A program made the translations under genes and the position numbers. Positions 1 to 8,283 of a DNA stretch of 21,085 nucleotides are shown piece after piece; within the stretch, counting starts at the first letter, position 1, and each line of letters starts with the position of its first letter. The notes under the pieces were generated by a model. It was not told the DNA's origin. It saw nothing but the letters and a program-made list of their open reading frames with translations, and did not search any database. Source of the DNA: Candidatus Omnitrophota bacterium (lineage in GTDB: Bacteria > Omnitrophota > Gorgyraeia > Gygaellales > Profunditerraquicolaceae); NCBI GenBank assembly GCA_023247875.1, contig JAHFFQ010000004.1, forward strand, positions 1 through 21,085, in the 5' to 3' direction.

Positions 1-21
1 GATTCCGATTTATTGTGTAGA

Positions 22-45
22 GTGTAATGAATCAGGGCATTACAC
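22..45 (+). other. Hairpin in 16S-tRNA spacer
   Basis: Perfect 8-bp inverted repeat GTGTAATG (22-29) / CATTACAC (38-45) with an 8-nt loop, between the 16S gene (upstream, outside the window) and tRNA-Ile. Probably part of spacer RNA folding or processing; its exact role is inference. Confidence 0.45.
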
Positions 46-72
46 AGTAAAGGTAATATTACACTTAAACTC

Positions 73-149
73 GGGCCCATAGCTCAGTTGGTTAGAGCAC
101 AGCCCTGATAAGACTGGGGTCAGAGGTTCGAATCCTCTTGGGCCCACCA
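73..149 (+). tRNA. tRNA-Ile (anticodon GAT)
   Basis: Cloverleaf with acceptor arms GGGCCCA (73-79) and TGGGCCC (139-145), discriminator A146 and encoded CCA (147-149). The anticodon GAT is at 107-109 in the loop CTGATAA, and the T-stem is AGAGG/CCTCT. The anticodon stem CAGCC/GACTG has one C-A mismatch (C103/A113, canonical 30-40), which is unusual for tRNA-Ile(GAT). It lies in the 16S-23S spacer ahead of tRNA-Ala, the usual bacterial order, and is processed out of the rRNA precursor. Confidence 0.95.
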
Positions 150-160
150 AATATCAGAAA

Positions 161-226
161 GGTCCTTCGGCCTGGATAAAACATGAGGCGGCCTCAGGAC
201 CAAATTTTTGCAAAGCAAAAATTTGG
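161..226 (+). other. Double stem-loop abutting tRNA-Ala 5' end
   Basis: Two neighbouring hairpins. The first closes with GGTCCT (161-166) / AGGACC (196-201) and has an inner GCCT/AGGC. The second is a perfect 11-bp stem, CCAAATTTTTG (200-210) / CAAAAATTTGG (216-226), with loop CAAAG. Its last two bases are the first two G of tRNA-Ala. The same pair of stems, with identical 11-nt arms, precedes 5S at 3538-3612. The placement suggests a role in precursor RNA cleavage at the mature 5' end; that role is inferred. Confidence 0.6.
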
Positions 227-300
227 GGCTGTAGCTCAGCTGGGAGAGCACCTGCTTTGCAAGCAGGGGGTCAGGAGTTCGATCCTCCTCAGCTCCACCA
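225..300 (+). tRNA. tRNA-Ala (anticodon TGC)
   Basis: Acceptor stem GGGGCTG (225-231) pairs with CAGCTCC (290-296) with one G-T wobble. A297 is the discriminator and CCA is encoded at 298-300. Anticodon TGC lies at 258-260 in loop TTTGCAA, closed by CCTGC/GCAGG. The second tRNA of the 16S-23S spacer. Its first two bases are shared with the 3' arm of the upstream hairpin, so that fold and the mature acceptor stem exclude each other in the precursor. Confidence 0.97.
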
Positions 301-380
301 AACATAAATTTACTTGGCGATTCGTTCGCCAATTTATGTTCTTTGACAACTTCCGCCAATGAAATTCATTTCAAAGGCGG
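301..380 (+). other. Two hairpins in tRNA-Ala/23S spacer
   Basis: Hairpin one (301-340): AACATAAAT (301-309) pairs with ATTTATGTT (332-340), and inside it TGGCGA (315-320) pairs with TCGCCA (326-331), leaving a 5-nt one-sided bulge. It starts on the first base after the tRNA CCA. Hairpin two (353-380): CCGCC/GGCGG around TGAAAT/ATTTCA. Likely spacer processing structures. Confidence 0.5.
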
Positions 381-415
381 ACTACCTCTGCGATTGATGA
401 GATCGACAGGGGTAG

Positions 416-473
416 ACATACAGATACAAGGTCGATTTGATCTTGTGTGGTAAAAACTACAATTCAAATAACC
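416..473 (+). other. 5' strand of 23S processing stem
   Basis: Three blocks here are exact reverse complements of blocks downstream of 23S: ACATACAGA (416-424) with 3508-3516, AAAAACTAC (452-460) with 3488-3496, and CAAATAACC (465-473) with 3474-3482, all collinear. Together they bring the two ends of 23S into one interrupted helix, the usual RNase III-type precursor stem. A local hairpin, ACAAG/CTTGT, sits between the first two blocks. Confidence 0.75.
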
Positions 474-491
474 GAGTGAGAATCAAGATTT

Positions 492-3455
<2,964 letters not shown>

Positions 3456-3473
3456 TTATTTTTGTTCCACTTG

Positions 3474-3516
3474 GGTTATTTGGACGAGTAGTTTTTGCTC
3501 ACTAAATTCTGTATGT
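3474..3516 (+). other. 3' strand of 23S processing stem
   Basis: GGTTATTTG (3474-3482), GTAGTTTTT (3488-3496) and TCTGTATGT (3508-3516) are exact reverse complements of blocks 465-473, 452-460 and 416-424, in the order needed for one long interrupted helix enclosing 23S. Confidence 0.75.
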
Positions 3517-3537
3517 AGTTGTTGATGTTATTGAGAA

Positions 3538-3612
3538 GGTCCTTAGCTTAGACTTGTATAAACGATTATTTTGTATCGCTAAGGACCAAATTTTTGTTTC
3601 GCAAAAATTTGG
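3538..3612 (+). other. Double stem-loop abutting 5S 5' end
   Basis: A perfect 10-bp stem GGTCCTTAGC (3538-3547) / GCTAAGGACC (3578-3587) is followed by an 11-bp hairpin CCAAATTTTTG (3586-3596) / CAAAAATTTGG (3602-3612) with loop TTTCG. The last two G are also the first two bases of 5S. The 11-nt arms are identical to those before tRNA-Ala; only the loop differs (TTTCG against CAAAG). Likely a processing signal; alternatively a small repeat element inserted at both sites. Confidence 0.65.
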
Positions 3613-3724
3613 AGTGCCTTTATCGAGGGGGAAACACCCGTTCCCATTCCGAATACGGCCGTTAAGCCCCTCAGAGCCGATGGTAGTGTAGTCGTAAGGC
3701 TATGTGAGAGTAGGTCGGTGCTCC
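3611..3724 (+). rRNA. rrf: 5S ribosomal RNA
   Basis: About 114 nt. Terminal helix GGAGTGCC (3611-3618) pairs with GGTGCTCC (3717-3724), with two G-T wobbles. The internal block CCCATTCCGAAT and the loop-E-like segment GATGGTAGTGTAG are typical of bacterial 5S. It is the last gene of the rRNA operon and is followed at once by a strong terminator. The last 18 nt are duplicated downstream at 3845-3862. Confidence 0.95.
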
Positions 3725-3731
3725 TTATAAT

Positions 3732-3779
3732 TAAAATAAAAAGCCGCTATAGTGAATTCTGTAGCGGCTTTTTATTTTA
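3732..3779 (+). terminator. rRNA operon terminator
   Basis: An 18-bp perfect stem, from TAAAATAAAAAGCCGCTA (3732-3749) to its reverse complement at 3762-3779, with a 12-nt loop. The A run on the left and T run on the right make it usable on both strands. It begins 7 bases after the end of 5S. Confidence 0.92.
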
Positions 3780-3826
3780 TCCTTGGCGCTACCAATAAAT
3801 CTTTTATTCAGGTCTAAGCCAAGGAT
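3779..3826. repeat. Inverted repeat after rRNA operon
   Basis: ATCCTTGGC (3779-3787) / GCCAAGGAT (3818-3826) enclose AATAAA/TTTATT. Read on the minus strand, the interior (3798-3811) contains the 14-mer CTGAATAAAAGATT, also found in the dispersed repeat at 4057-4070. It may therefore be a degenerate or inverted relative of that repeat, or an extra terminator. Confidence 0.45.
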
Positions 3827-3844
3827 TGCCCCTCCTAAATAGTA

Positions 3845-3862
3845 AGAGTAGGTCGGTGCTCC
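3845..3862 (+). repeat. Second copy of 5S 3' end (18 bp)
   Basis: AGAGTAGGTCGGTGCTCC is identical to the last 18 nt of 5S (3707-3724), 138 bp downstream. No other part of a second 5S is visible. It may be a remnant of a deleted tandem 5S or a target/att-like duplication. The remaining 3863-4001 is gene-free; I see only a possible promoter in it. Confidence 0.75.
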
Positions 3863-3902
3863 CCCCACATGGCCAGAGGAGATAATTATGCCCTAACTAT
3901 TC

Positions 3903-3931
3903 TTGACAATGGCGATTATACAAACTATTCT
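3903..3931 (+). promoter_or_regulatory. Possible promoter in gene-free stretch
   Basis: TTGACA (3903-3908), a 17-bp spacer and TATTCT (3926-3931). The -35 is perfect and the -10 matches four of six. No gene follows closely; the first structure downstream is the hairpin repeat at 4002. Weak without expression data. Confidence 0.3.
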
Positions 3932-4001
3932 TTATTCACTTAGTCGGAGAGAGCATTTGTGCTACGAGAAGAAGGCCAAGACAGGACCCGCGTAATGTAA
4001 T

Positions 4002-4080
4002 GATCCAAGCTTTAAAAAGGCTTGGGGTTCCTTTGTGCGAAGCACAAAGGACTTCGCTGAATAAAAGATTAAGGTGCTTG
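4002..4080 (+). repeat. Dispersed hairpin repeat, copy A
   Basis: Three parts: a hairpin CCAAGC (4005-4010) / GCTTGG (4020-4025); a 10-bp hairpin TCCTTTGTGC (4029-4038) / GCACAAAGGA (4042-4051) with loop GAA; and a 32-bp tail (4049-4080) starting GGACTTCGCTGAATAAAAG and ending GGTGCTTG. All three parts recur in the same order at 6786-6864. It is extragenic and resembles a REP or small MITE-type element. Confidence 0.7.
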
Positions 4081-4081
4081 C

Positions 4082-4135
4082 CCTTGTTCGCTTGCGCTCA
4101 CAAGGACTACATTAAATAAAAAATTAAAGTGCTTG
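4082..4135 (+). repeat. Dispersed hairpin repeat, copy B
   Basis: A shorter copy in tandem with copy A: hairpin CCTTGT (4082-4087) / ACAAGG (4100-4105), then the 32-bp tail (4104-4135) starting GGACTACATTAAATAAAAAA and ending AGTGCTTG. It lacks the first, terminator-like hairpin. It lies 54 bases ahead of the broken ORF6N gene. Confidence 0.65.
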
Positions 4136-4189
4136 TTTTTTTGTTAGATTTTGCCTACTTCTACGTCTATTAGACTAAAAGGAGGCAAT

Positions 4190-4756
4190 ATGAAAGAATT
4201 GATGCCCGTATAAGCGATTGCTAGTAAGATATTTGTAATAAGAGGCAGGAAGGTTATGCTTGATCGGGATTTAGCCCGGCTTTATGAAGTAGAAACATAC
4301 AGGCTAAACGAGCAGGTTAAGAGAAACAAAATGAGGTTCCCCGAAGATTTTATGTTTCAGCTTACAAAACAAGAAGCTAAAAACTTGATATCGCATTTTG
4401 CGATATCAAGTTGGGGCGGCGTCAGAAAGCCGCCATACGTATTTACCCAGGAAGGCGTGGCCATGCTCTCAAGTGTATTGAATAGCGATAGGGCTGTGCA
4501 AGTAAATATACGGATAATGCGCGCTTTCGTGAAGTTACGATATGTATTATCTTTTAATAAACAATTTGAAATAAAATTAAGAGAATTGGAGGGTAGGCTC
4601 AACATGCATGATAAGGATATCAGTGATGTTTTTGAGGCGATTCGGCAATTAATAGGAATACCAAATAAAAAAGAAAAATTAAAGGTTTTAGGCATAAGTA
4701 AAGTTGAGAGAGCTTATTCTTTGAACTTAAGCCCGGGGAAATTCTTATCCAAATAA
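4190..4756 (+). pseudogene. ORF6N-domain protein, in-frame stop at codon 8
   Basis: From the ATG at 4190, placed 4 bases after a perfect AAAGGAGG, the frame reads MKELMPV, then TAA (4211-4213), then AIASKIFVIRGRKVMLDRDL and on to 4756. The residues on both sides of the stop match the normal N-terminus of ORF6N (PF10543) proteins, so the stop interrupts one gene. Such DNA-binding domains occur in phage antirepressor-like proteins and as many chromosomal copies. A 166-aa product could restart at ATG 4256 but would lack the first strand of the domain. The body contains ERFPEDF-like (RFPEDFMFQLT) and YVFTQEGVAML motifs and a likely coiled coil near residues 105-130. The 3' end overlaps the opposing lipoprotein gene by 43 bp. 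It could be a recent pseudogene, a reinitiated gene, or an error in the sequence. Confidence 0.8.
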
Positions 4757-5178
4757 GCCTGCGCCTCAATCGCCTCCGGAGGGGCGTTTTTCGCAGTATA
4801 GTAGCTTATCCTTAGCGATATATTGGGGCGCACCAGATCCTGTGGGCTGAAGACCCCTTCAGAGCGCTTACTTGTCAGCAGGCCTGAAGATTCCGTCTTC
4901 GGTTTATCGGTCAGTGAGCAGACCTGGGAGTGGTCGTTTTTTTCCTTAATCACAAAGTGGGTATATCCTTTCTTGAGGGTAAGCTCGCATGCCCGCTGCA
5001 TGGCTAACTTTTCCACCTCTTGCTTATCCATATAAGCATTACCGCAGAAAGTGACCGTGGCGGTAGAGGGGGATATCGATTCGGTGATCACGGATTCCCT
5101 GTTACTCTGCATCATAAATCCGGAGCAACCCTGTAATACCAGGAATAATATTGCCGCAGCCAAATAATTTATTTTCAT
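4714..5178 (-). CDS. Putative lipoprotein, CC0125/CC1285-like
   Basis: 154 aa. A short hydrophobic signal (residues 4-17) ends in a lipobox LQGC with Cys18, so the product should be lipidated and membrane anchored. The central part, with CGNAYMDKQEVEKLAMQRAC and then ELTLKKGYTHFVI, resembles the CC0125/CC1285 lipoprotein family, whose function is unknown to me; this match is from memory of the pattern. The start is supported by AGGAGG seven bases upstream on the minus strand, with two TATAAT boxes behind it. Divergent from the Smr gene. Its 3' end overlaps the broken ORF6N gene, which suggests that gene arrived or extended later. Confidence 0.75.
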   Translation of the reverse strand: MKINYLAAAILFLVLQGCSGFMMQSNRESVITESISPSTATVTFCGNAYMDKQEVEKLAMQRACELTLKKGYTHFVIKEKNDHSQVCSLTDKPKTESSGLLTSKRSEGVFSPQDLVRPNISLRISYYTAKNAPPEAIEAQAYLDKNFPGLKFKE

Positions 5179-5191
5179 TTATTCCTCCTAT

Positions 5192-5208
5192 ATTATATCC
5201 GTATTATA
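5192..5208 (-). promoter_or_regulatory. Tandem -10 boxes for lipoprotein gene
   Basis: On the minus strand TATAAT occurs at 5208-5203 (preceded by TGT, an extended -10) and again at 5197-5192. No convincing -35 box was seen. An AGGAGG ribosome site follows before the ATG at 5178. Confidence 0.55.
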
Positions 5209-5263
5209 ACAGTTATTTAACTAAATAAAAGGCCTGAATAGACTTTTTTCCGCTGAAAATGGC

Positions 5264-5291
5264 TTGGGATTTCTGGTTTTAGAGATATAAT
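5264..5291 (+). promoter_or_regulatory. Promoter of Smr gene, implies leaderless mRNA
   Basis: TTGGGA (5264-5269), a 16-bp spacer and a perfect TATAAT (5286-5291). The expected transcription start, about 7 bases on, falls on the ATG at 5298, and no ribosome site is present. The same TTGGGA/TATAAT arrangement stands before the gene at 14016. Confidence 0.65.
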
Positions 5292-5297
5292 ATCCCT

Positions 5298-5552
5298 ATG
5301 GGTAAACTCAAATTGGACTTACATGATATCTTCAGCAACGGACGGGTGATCGATTCGGAACTCAACCGCGTGATCCAGGAGGCGGTGAGCAAGAAAATAG
5401 AGCTGGTGGAGATCATCCCGGGCAAGGGCAGCGGCCAGCTGAAGAAGAGCGTATTGCGTTTCCTGGAGCAGCCGCAGATCAAACGGCTTTACCGCCGCAT
5501 TGAAAAAGACGATAAAAATTTCGGCAGGATATTCGTGCATTTCAGGTGTTAG
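5298..5552 (+). CDS. Stand-alone Smr domain protein
   Basis: 84 aa, essentially one Smr (small MutS-related) domain, the nuclease-like fold at the C-terminus of MutS2. The N-terminal LDLHD motif (residues 6-10) and the later IIPGKGSGQLKKSVLRFL match the two Smr signatures, LDLHG and HGxGxG. The first Gly of LDLHG is replaced by Asp, and the His of the second motif by Pro (PGKGSG), so nicking activity is uncertain. Single-domain Smr proteins are linked to DNA or RNA cleavage, including at stalled ribosomes. The promoter at 5264-5291 predicts a leaderless message. The next gene begins 13 bases after the stop. Confidence 0.88.
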   Translation: MGKLKLDLHDIFSNGRVIDSELNRVIQEAVSKKIELVEIIPGKGSGQLKKSVLRFLEQPQIKRLYRRIEKDDKNFGRIFVHFRC

Positions 5553-5565
5553 GATAAAATATCGA

Positions 5566-5973
5566 ATGGCAAAGAATAATATTTTCTACGCATCTGTATT
5601 TTTTTTAAGCTTGACTGTAATTCTCCTTTCCGGCTGCGCATACCTGACTCATTTAGATGAAACTATGTTTATGAAGGGCTTAGGCGATAGCCAGAAAGAA
5701 ATGCAGGCCGAATTAAATAAGGAGGAAAAGTTATACAACAAGTTAAAAGCCGATATTGATAGCGGCCGCCTGAAGAGACTAACCCAAAAACAGAGGATTT
5801 TCCGTATTTACGGGGAACCGGCTTTATGTAAACCGGCAGAAGGCCAGAGCGGCGTCAAAGAAACCTGCATTTACCGCAAGCCCACAGGAGGGCTGCTCAC
5901 AGAAGTTATCTTGTTTAATTTAGATGCTCATGATAGGCTATATTCCTGGCAGATCCAGGGCTCGGTAAAATAG
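5566..5973 (+). CDS. Small lipoprotein of unknown function
   Basis: 135 aa from ATG 5566. I prefer this start because the signal segment (residues 8-22) then follows a short polar N-terminus; a start at 5500 would lie inside the Smr gene. The lipobox is LLSGC. After it comes a Lys/Glu-rich helical stretch, then a compact region with IFRIYGEPALCKPAEGQ and an internal Cys pair (CK and TCIYRK). The G-x-P pattern recalls small SmpA/OmlA-type lipoproteins, but I cannot assign it. Probably co-transcribed with the Smr gene. A GGAGG immediately after the stop belongs to a spacer, not to the next start. Confidence 0.8.
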   Translation: MAKNNIFYASVFFLSLTVILLSGCAYLTHLDETMFMKGLGDSQKEMQAELNKEEKLYNKLKADIDSGRLKRLTQKQRIFRIYGEPALCKPAEGQSGVKETCIYRKPTGGLLTEVILFNLDAHDRLYSWQIQGSVK

Positions 5974-6042
5974 AAAGGAGGCAGACAGGCAAGCGTAAGC
6001 CAGGTTAGGCCATGGGTTGTTGTATAAAAAAAGGAGGGTGCC

Positions 6043-6753
6043 GTGAGTAGAAAGTTAATACTTAGCGCGTTGATTGTCTTAAGTTTAGTTGGTATGGCTA
6101 TGGCAGAGGATGCTAAACCTTTACAGCTGGCGCTATTTAATCCTGTCCAGATGGTCCCGGAAACTAAATCAATCGCAGGTGTGAGCTTAGGTTTGATCTA
6201 CACTGTCAATAAGGATGTTACCGGTTTTAGCCTAACCATTTTGGGTGTGAATAGGGCTACTGGAGATGTAAAAGGCGTAGAGTGGGGTCTTGGCAACTGG
6301 GTTGATGGCCTTTGTTACGGCTGGCAGGATGGATTTTTGAATCGTGTCGGCACCCGCTTTGTTGGTTTTCAAGATGGTTTAGTAAATATCACCCAGGGAG
6401 ATCTGACCGGAGTGCAGCTTGGCGCGGTGAACTGGACTGACGGGTTTGTACACGGCACGCAGATGGGTATATTTAATTACTCAGTCGGCCGGTTTATTGG
6501 TTTTCAGGGCGGTCTGGTTAATGTTGCTAAGGGGGAGTTTAGCGGCGCAGCTTTAGGCATAGTGAATTATGCCGAAGGCCCCGTTAAGGGATTCCAGGGA
6601 GGCATAGTTAATTCCGCCGGTGAAATGCACGGATTTCAGCTGGGGCTGGTCAATTATACCAAATCTCTCGATGGGCTCCAGATCGGCCTTTGTAACTACA
6701 ACGGCAATAAAAAACCCATGGAATTCATGGTCCTTGTTAACTGGTCATTCTAA
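6043..6753 (+). CDS. Secreted G-x-Q-x-G-x-x-N repeat protein (LA_2272-like)
   Basis: 236 aa starting at GTG with AAGGAGG (6031-6037) six bases upstream. A signal peptide with cleavage after AMA (residue 21) is clear. Residues 61 to about 227 consist of some eleven short repeats, each roughly 12-20 residues and centred on patterns such as GFQDGLVN, GVQLGAVN, GTQMGIFN and GLQIGLCN. This regular G/N ladder is typical of the LA_2272/LA_2273 surface repeat proteins described from Leptospira, sometimes misnamed PHA synthase in databases. A beta-solenoid or outer-membrane-associated sheet is likely; the function is unknown. It ends in an aromatic residue (VLVNWSF), as many outer-membrane barrels do. 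A strong hairpin follows at 6786. Confidence 0.85.
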   Translation: MSRKLILSALIVLSLVGMAMAEDAKPLQLALFNPVQMVPETKSIAGVSLGLIYTVNKDVTGFSLTILGVNRATGDVKGVEWGLGNWVDGLCYGWQDGFLNRVGTRFVGFQDGLVNITQGDLTGVQLGAVNWTDGFVHGTQMGIFNYSVGRFIGFQGGLVNVAKGEFSGAALGIVNYAEGPVKGFQGGIVNSAGEMHGFQLGLVNYTKSLDGLQIGLCNYNGNKKPMEFMVLVNWSF

Positions 6754-6785
6754 CTGATTGTAATTGACAGGATAGTCAGGCAATT

Positions 6786-6814
6786 AATCCCAAGCCCTTT
6801 TCGGGCTTGGGATT
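6786..6814 (+). terminator. Terminator hairpin within repeat copy C
   Basis: Perfect 12-bp stem AATCCCAAGCCC (6786-6797) / GGGCTTGGGATT (6803-6814) with a TTTTC loop. The T run after it is short and broken (TTCTTTG). It lies 32 bases after the surface-protein stop and is also the first part of the dispersed repeat. Confidence 0.65.
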
Positions 6815-6864
6815 CTTTGTGCTTCGCGCAAAGGACTGCGCTAGATAAAAAATTATGGTGCTTG
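6786..6864 (+). repeat. Dispersed hairpin repeat, copy C
   Basis: Same order as copy A: terminator-like hairpin; 8-bp hairpin CTTTGTGC (6815-6822) / GCGCAAAG (6826-6833) with loop TTC; 32-bp tail (6833-6864) starting GGACTGCGCTAGATAAAAAA and ending GGTGCTTG. The loop TTC is the complement of copy A's GAA. The copy ends just before a TATAAT box. Confidence 0.72.
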
Positions 6865-6880
6865 TTTTTGGTAAGCGCGG

Positions 6881-6886
6881 TATAAT
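6881..6886 (+). promoter_or_regulatory. Possible -10 box for gene at 6937
   Basis: TATAAT at 6881-6886, 51 bases ahead of the start. The only -35-like sequence (TTGTTT, 6862-6867) comes from the end of repeat copy C with a short 13-bp spacer, so strength is doubtful. Confidence 0.4.
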
Positions 6887-6936
6887 AATGCCAGGGTACA
6901 AACGGGGGGCGCTATGACATGGGAAAGGAGTCAAGT

Positions 6937-7419
6937 ATGAAAAGGTGTATGGTTATGTTTTTTATTTCAGGTTTACTTATTTCGGGGTTTGGTTTTTTCC
7001 GGGTATTGGCGGCGGAAGGCAACCCTGAAGCCGGGGCAATCGCGCAGGAGTTCAGCCGTAAGGCCATGGATGAATTTAGATTAGCGGATCATCCCCAGTT
7101 GGATCCGGTGGCGATCAGCGATAAGCTGAATGAATACGCTCAAAAGTTTGCCGGCGTTCTTCTTGAGGCAGGGGTGGACCCAAAAACAGTTGATATGATC
7201 ATGCAGCAGTCCTCGGTTTGGTATGGCCAAAGCTTAGAGGACCTCTTTGGCGCCAAGCCCTATAACTCCGTTATTCAGGCATACTCTGATAAAATCGCCG
7301 GTTTATTCAACCAGCAGCATCTCACCATGGATACTCAATCAAAAATAGTAGATATGACAAGCGATAACCTGGAGTCGTTCAATGATCTCTTTCATCCTAT
7401 GGAAGACATAGATGATTAA
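6937..7419 (+). CDS. Secreted protein of unknown function
   Basis: 160 aa from ATG 6937. This start is preferred over ATG 6919 because AAAGGAG lies 6 bases ahead of it and the product then begins MKRCMVMFF, a proper signal peptide. The signal ends near the LAAEG sequence, and the mature part is acidic and helical with no Cys. It contains LLEAGVDPKTVDMIMQQS and several Asp/Gln-rich helices. I recognise no domain. The gene lies alone between repeat copy C and a direct-repeat leader at 7431, so it is probably a single-gene unit. Confidence 0.75.
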   Translation: MKRCMVMFFISGLLISGFGFFRVLAAEGNPEAGAIAQEFSRKAMDEFRLADHPQLDPVAISDKLNEYAQKFAGVLLEAGVDPKTVDMIMQQSSVWYGQSLEDLFGAKPYNSVIQAYSDKIAGLFNQQHLTMDTQSKIVDMTSDNLESFNDLFHPMEDIDD

Positions 7420-7430
7420 AGAATTCAGGG

Positions 7431-7460
7431 AGAAACTGTATCGACAACTTTTTATTTAGC
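7431..7460 (+). repeat. 30-bp leader repeat, copy 1
   Basis: AGAAACTGTAT (7431-7441) followed by a T-rich half ending ATTTAGC. It matches 7971-8000 at 26 of 30 positions, exactly 540 bp apart. Both copies precede a membrane-protein gene, and both are followed by GGGATAAGGA at the ribosome site (7486-7495 and 8042-8051). Confidence 0.7.
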
Positions 7461-7504
7461 TGGAGGCCTTTGTGGCTTTGAAGAAGGGATAAGGAGCTTT
7501 TTTT

Positions 7505-7930
7505 ATGGGATTTCCTAGGAACCGGATAATCAAGATCGCGGTAGTGCTGGTATTTCTATGCTGTACGCTCTTTGCGAATTTTTTCGCGGTGAGAATGATG
7601 TTCCGTTACGGGGTGGAAACCTACTTTTATGATAAGCTCCTGGTTGCCTATAATATAGGCGGCGCAAAAGGCCTTAAAATTGAGCTTGGGAAAATACCGT
7701 TTACCGATAAATCACCCCTTGAGTCAAAGCTGGCTAAAGATTTTTCAGCCAGGCTTGAAAGCTTAACAGATCCCGGGGCATTCCTGAAAGATAAGGTCCA
7801 GAAGAGCAGGAAAACGGCCTATTTTATCAGGAATTCGCGCAGCGCGGCCATTGTTTTGATGATAGTAATATTTGGTTTGCAGCTGATTGTTAATTCTTTA
7901 GGCAGTTTAAAATCCAGAAAGTCTCTATGA
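7505..7930 (+). CDS. Bitopic membrane protein, unknown function
   Basis: 141 aa. Two membrane segments lie at the ends (about residues 9-31 and 113-133), with a soluble middle of some 80 residues, probably on the outer face of the inner membrane given the basic N- and C-termini (positive-inside rule). The middle part is moderately charged with YGVETYFYDKLLVAYNIGG and KIPFTDKSPLESKLAKDF. No known domain recognised. AAGGAG (7491-7496) is 8 bases from the ATG. The leader shares a 30-bp repeat with the small gene at 8058, suggesting shared control or duplication. Confidence 0.78.
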   Translation: MGFPRNRIIKIAVVLVFLCCTLFANFFAVRMMFRYGVETYFYDKLLVAYNIGGAKGLKIELGKIPFTDKSPLESKLAKDFSARLESLTDPGAFLKDKVQKSRKTAYFIRNSRSAAIVLMIVIFGLQLIVNSLGSLKSRKSL

Positions 7931-7970
7931 GGTTTATTCATTCGGGGAGGCGGCACCTGATTCTTGAGCT

Positions 7971-8000
7971 AGAAACTGTATTGGCAACTTCTTCTTTAGC
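7971..8000 (+). repeat. 30-bp leader repeat, copy 2
   Basis: Matches 7431-7460 with four substitutions. It lies 57 bases ahead of the small membrane gene at 8058. A CTCT/AGAG pair (8012-8024 region) follows. Possible regulatory leader; no matching promoter was found in it. Confidence 0.7.
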
Positions 8001-8057
8001 GGTAAAATAAACTCTACCACAGAGGCAGCGGTAATGAGATCGGGATAAGGATAGGGA

Positions 8058-8201
8058 ATGCGATTTAGCCCTCAGATTGCCAGGAAAATCGCCGAAGCAT
8101 TAGATAGAGGTGAATGGTGGGCAATACTTTTTGCCGTTGCCGGAGCCATTTTACTGCTTTTTATTCTTTCCTACCCGCTATTTTTCATGAAATTCAAATA
8201 A
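8058..8201 (+). CDS. 47-aa single-span membrane protein
   Basis: A short frame starting MRFSPQIARKIAEALDRGEW, then a strongly hydrophobic segment (residues about 21-43) and a short basic tail FMKFK. A basic amphipathic N-terminus followed by one membrane span is typical of real bacterial small membrane proteins. GGGATAAGGA (8042-8051), the same ribosome-site decamer used by the gene at 7505, stands 6 bases from the ATG. Support is the ribosome site, the composition and the shared leader repeat; there is no homology evidence. Confidence 0.6.
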   Translation: MRFSPQIARKIAEALDRGEWWAILFAVAGAILLLFILSYPLFFMKFK

Positions 8202-8256
8202 AGATGGAGAGAAAGCAGTTAATAGGTGGAAATAAATGCTATTTTGGGAATAAATA

Positions 8257-8265
8257 TGTTATACT
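8257..8265 (+). promoter_or_regulatory. Extended -10 promoter of two-CW gene
   Basis: TGT followed by TATACT (8260-8265), an extended -10. No clear -35. The ATG at 8284 is preceded by AGGGGGG (8271-8277). Confidence 0.5.
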
Positions 8266-8283
8266 AAAGTAGGGGGGATAAAG

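Noticed and set aside
120..359. Minus-strand open frame across the tRNAs
   Set aside because: It is antisense to tRNA-Ile and tRNA-Ala; products of the EEDRTPDPLL kind are a well-known false call over tRNA genes.
7971..8000. Sigma-54 promoter in TTGGCAACTT...TTTAGC
   Set aside because: The GG and GC elements are about 14 bases apart, where sigma-54 needs 10, and copy 1 of the repeat lacks the GG.
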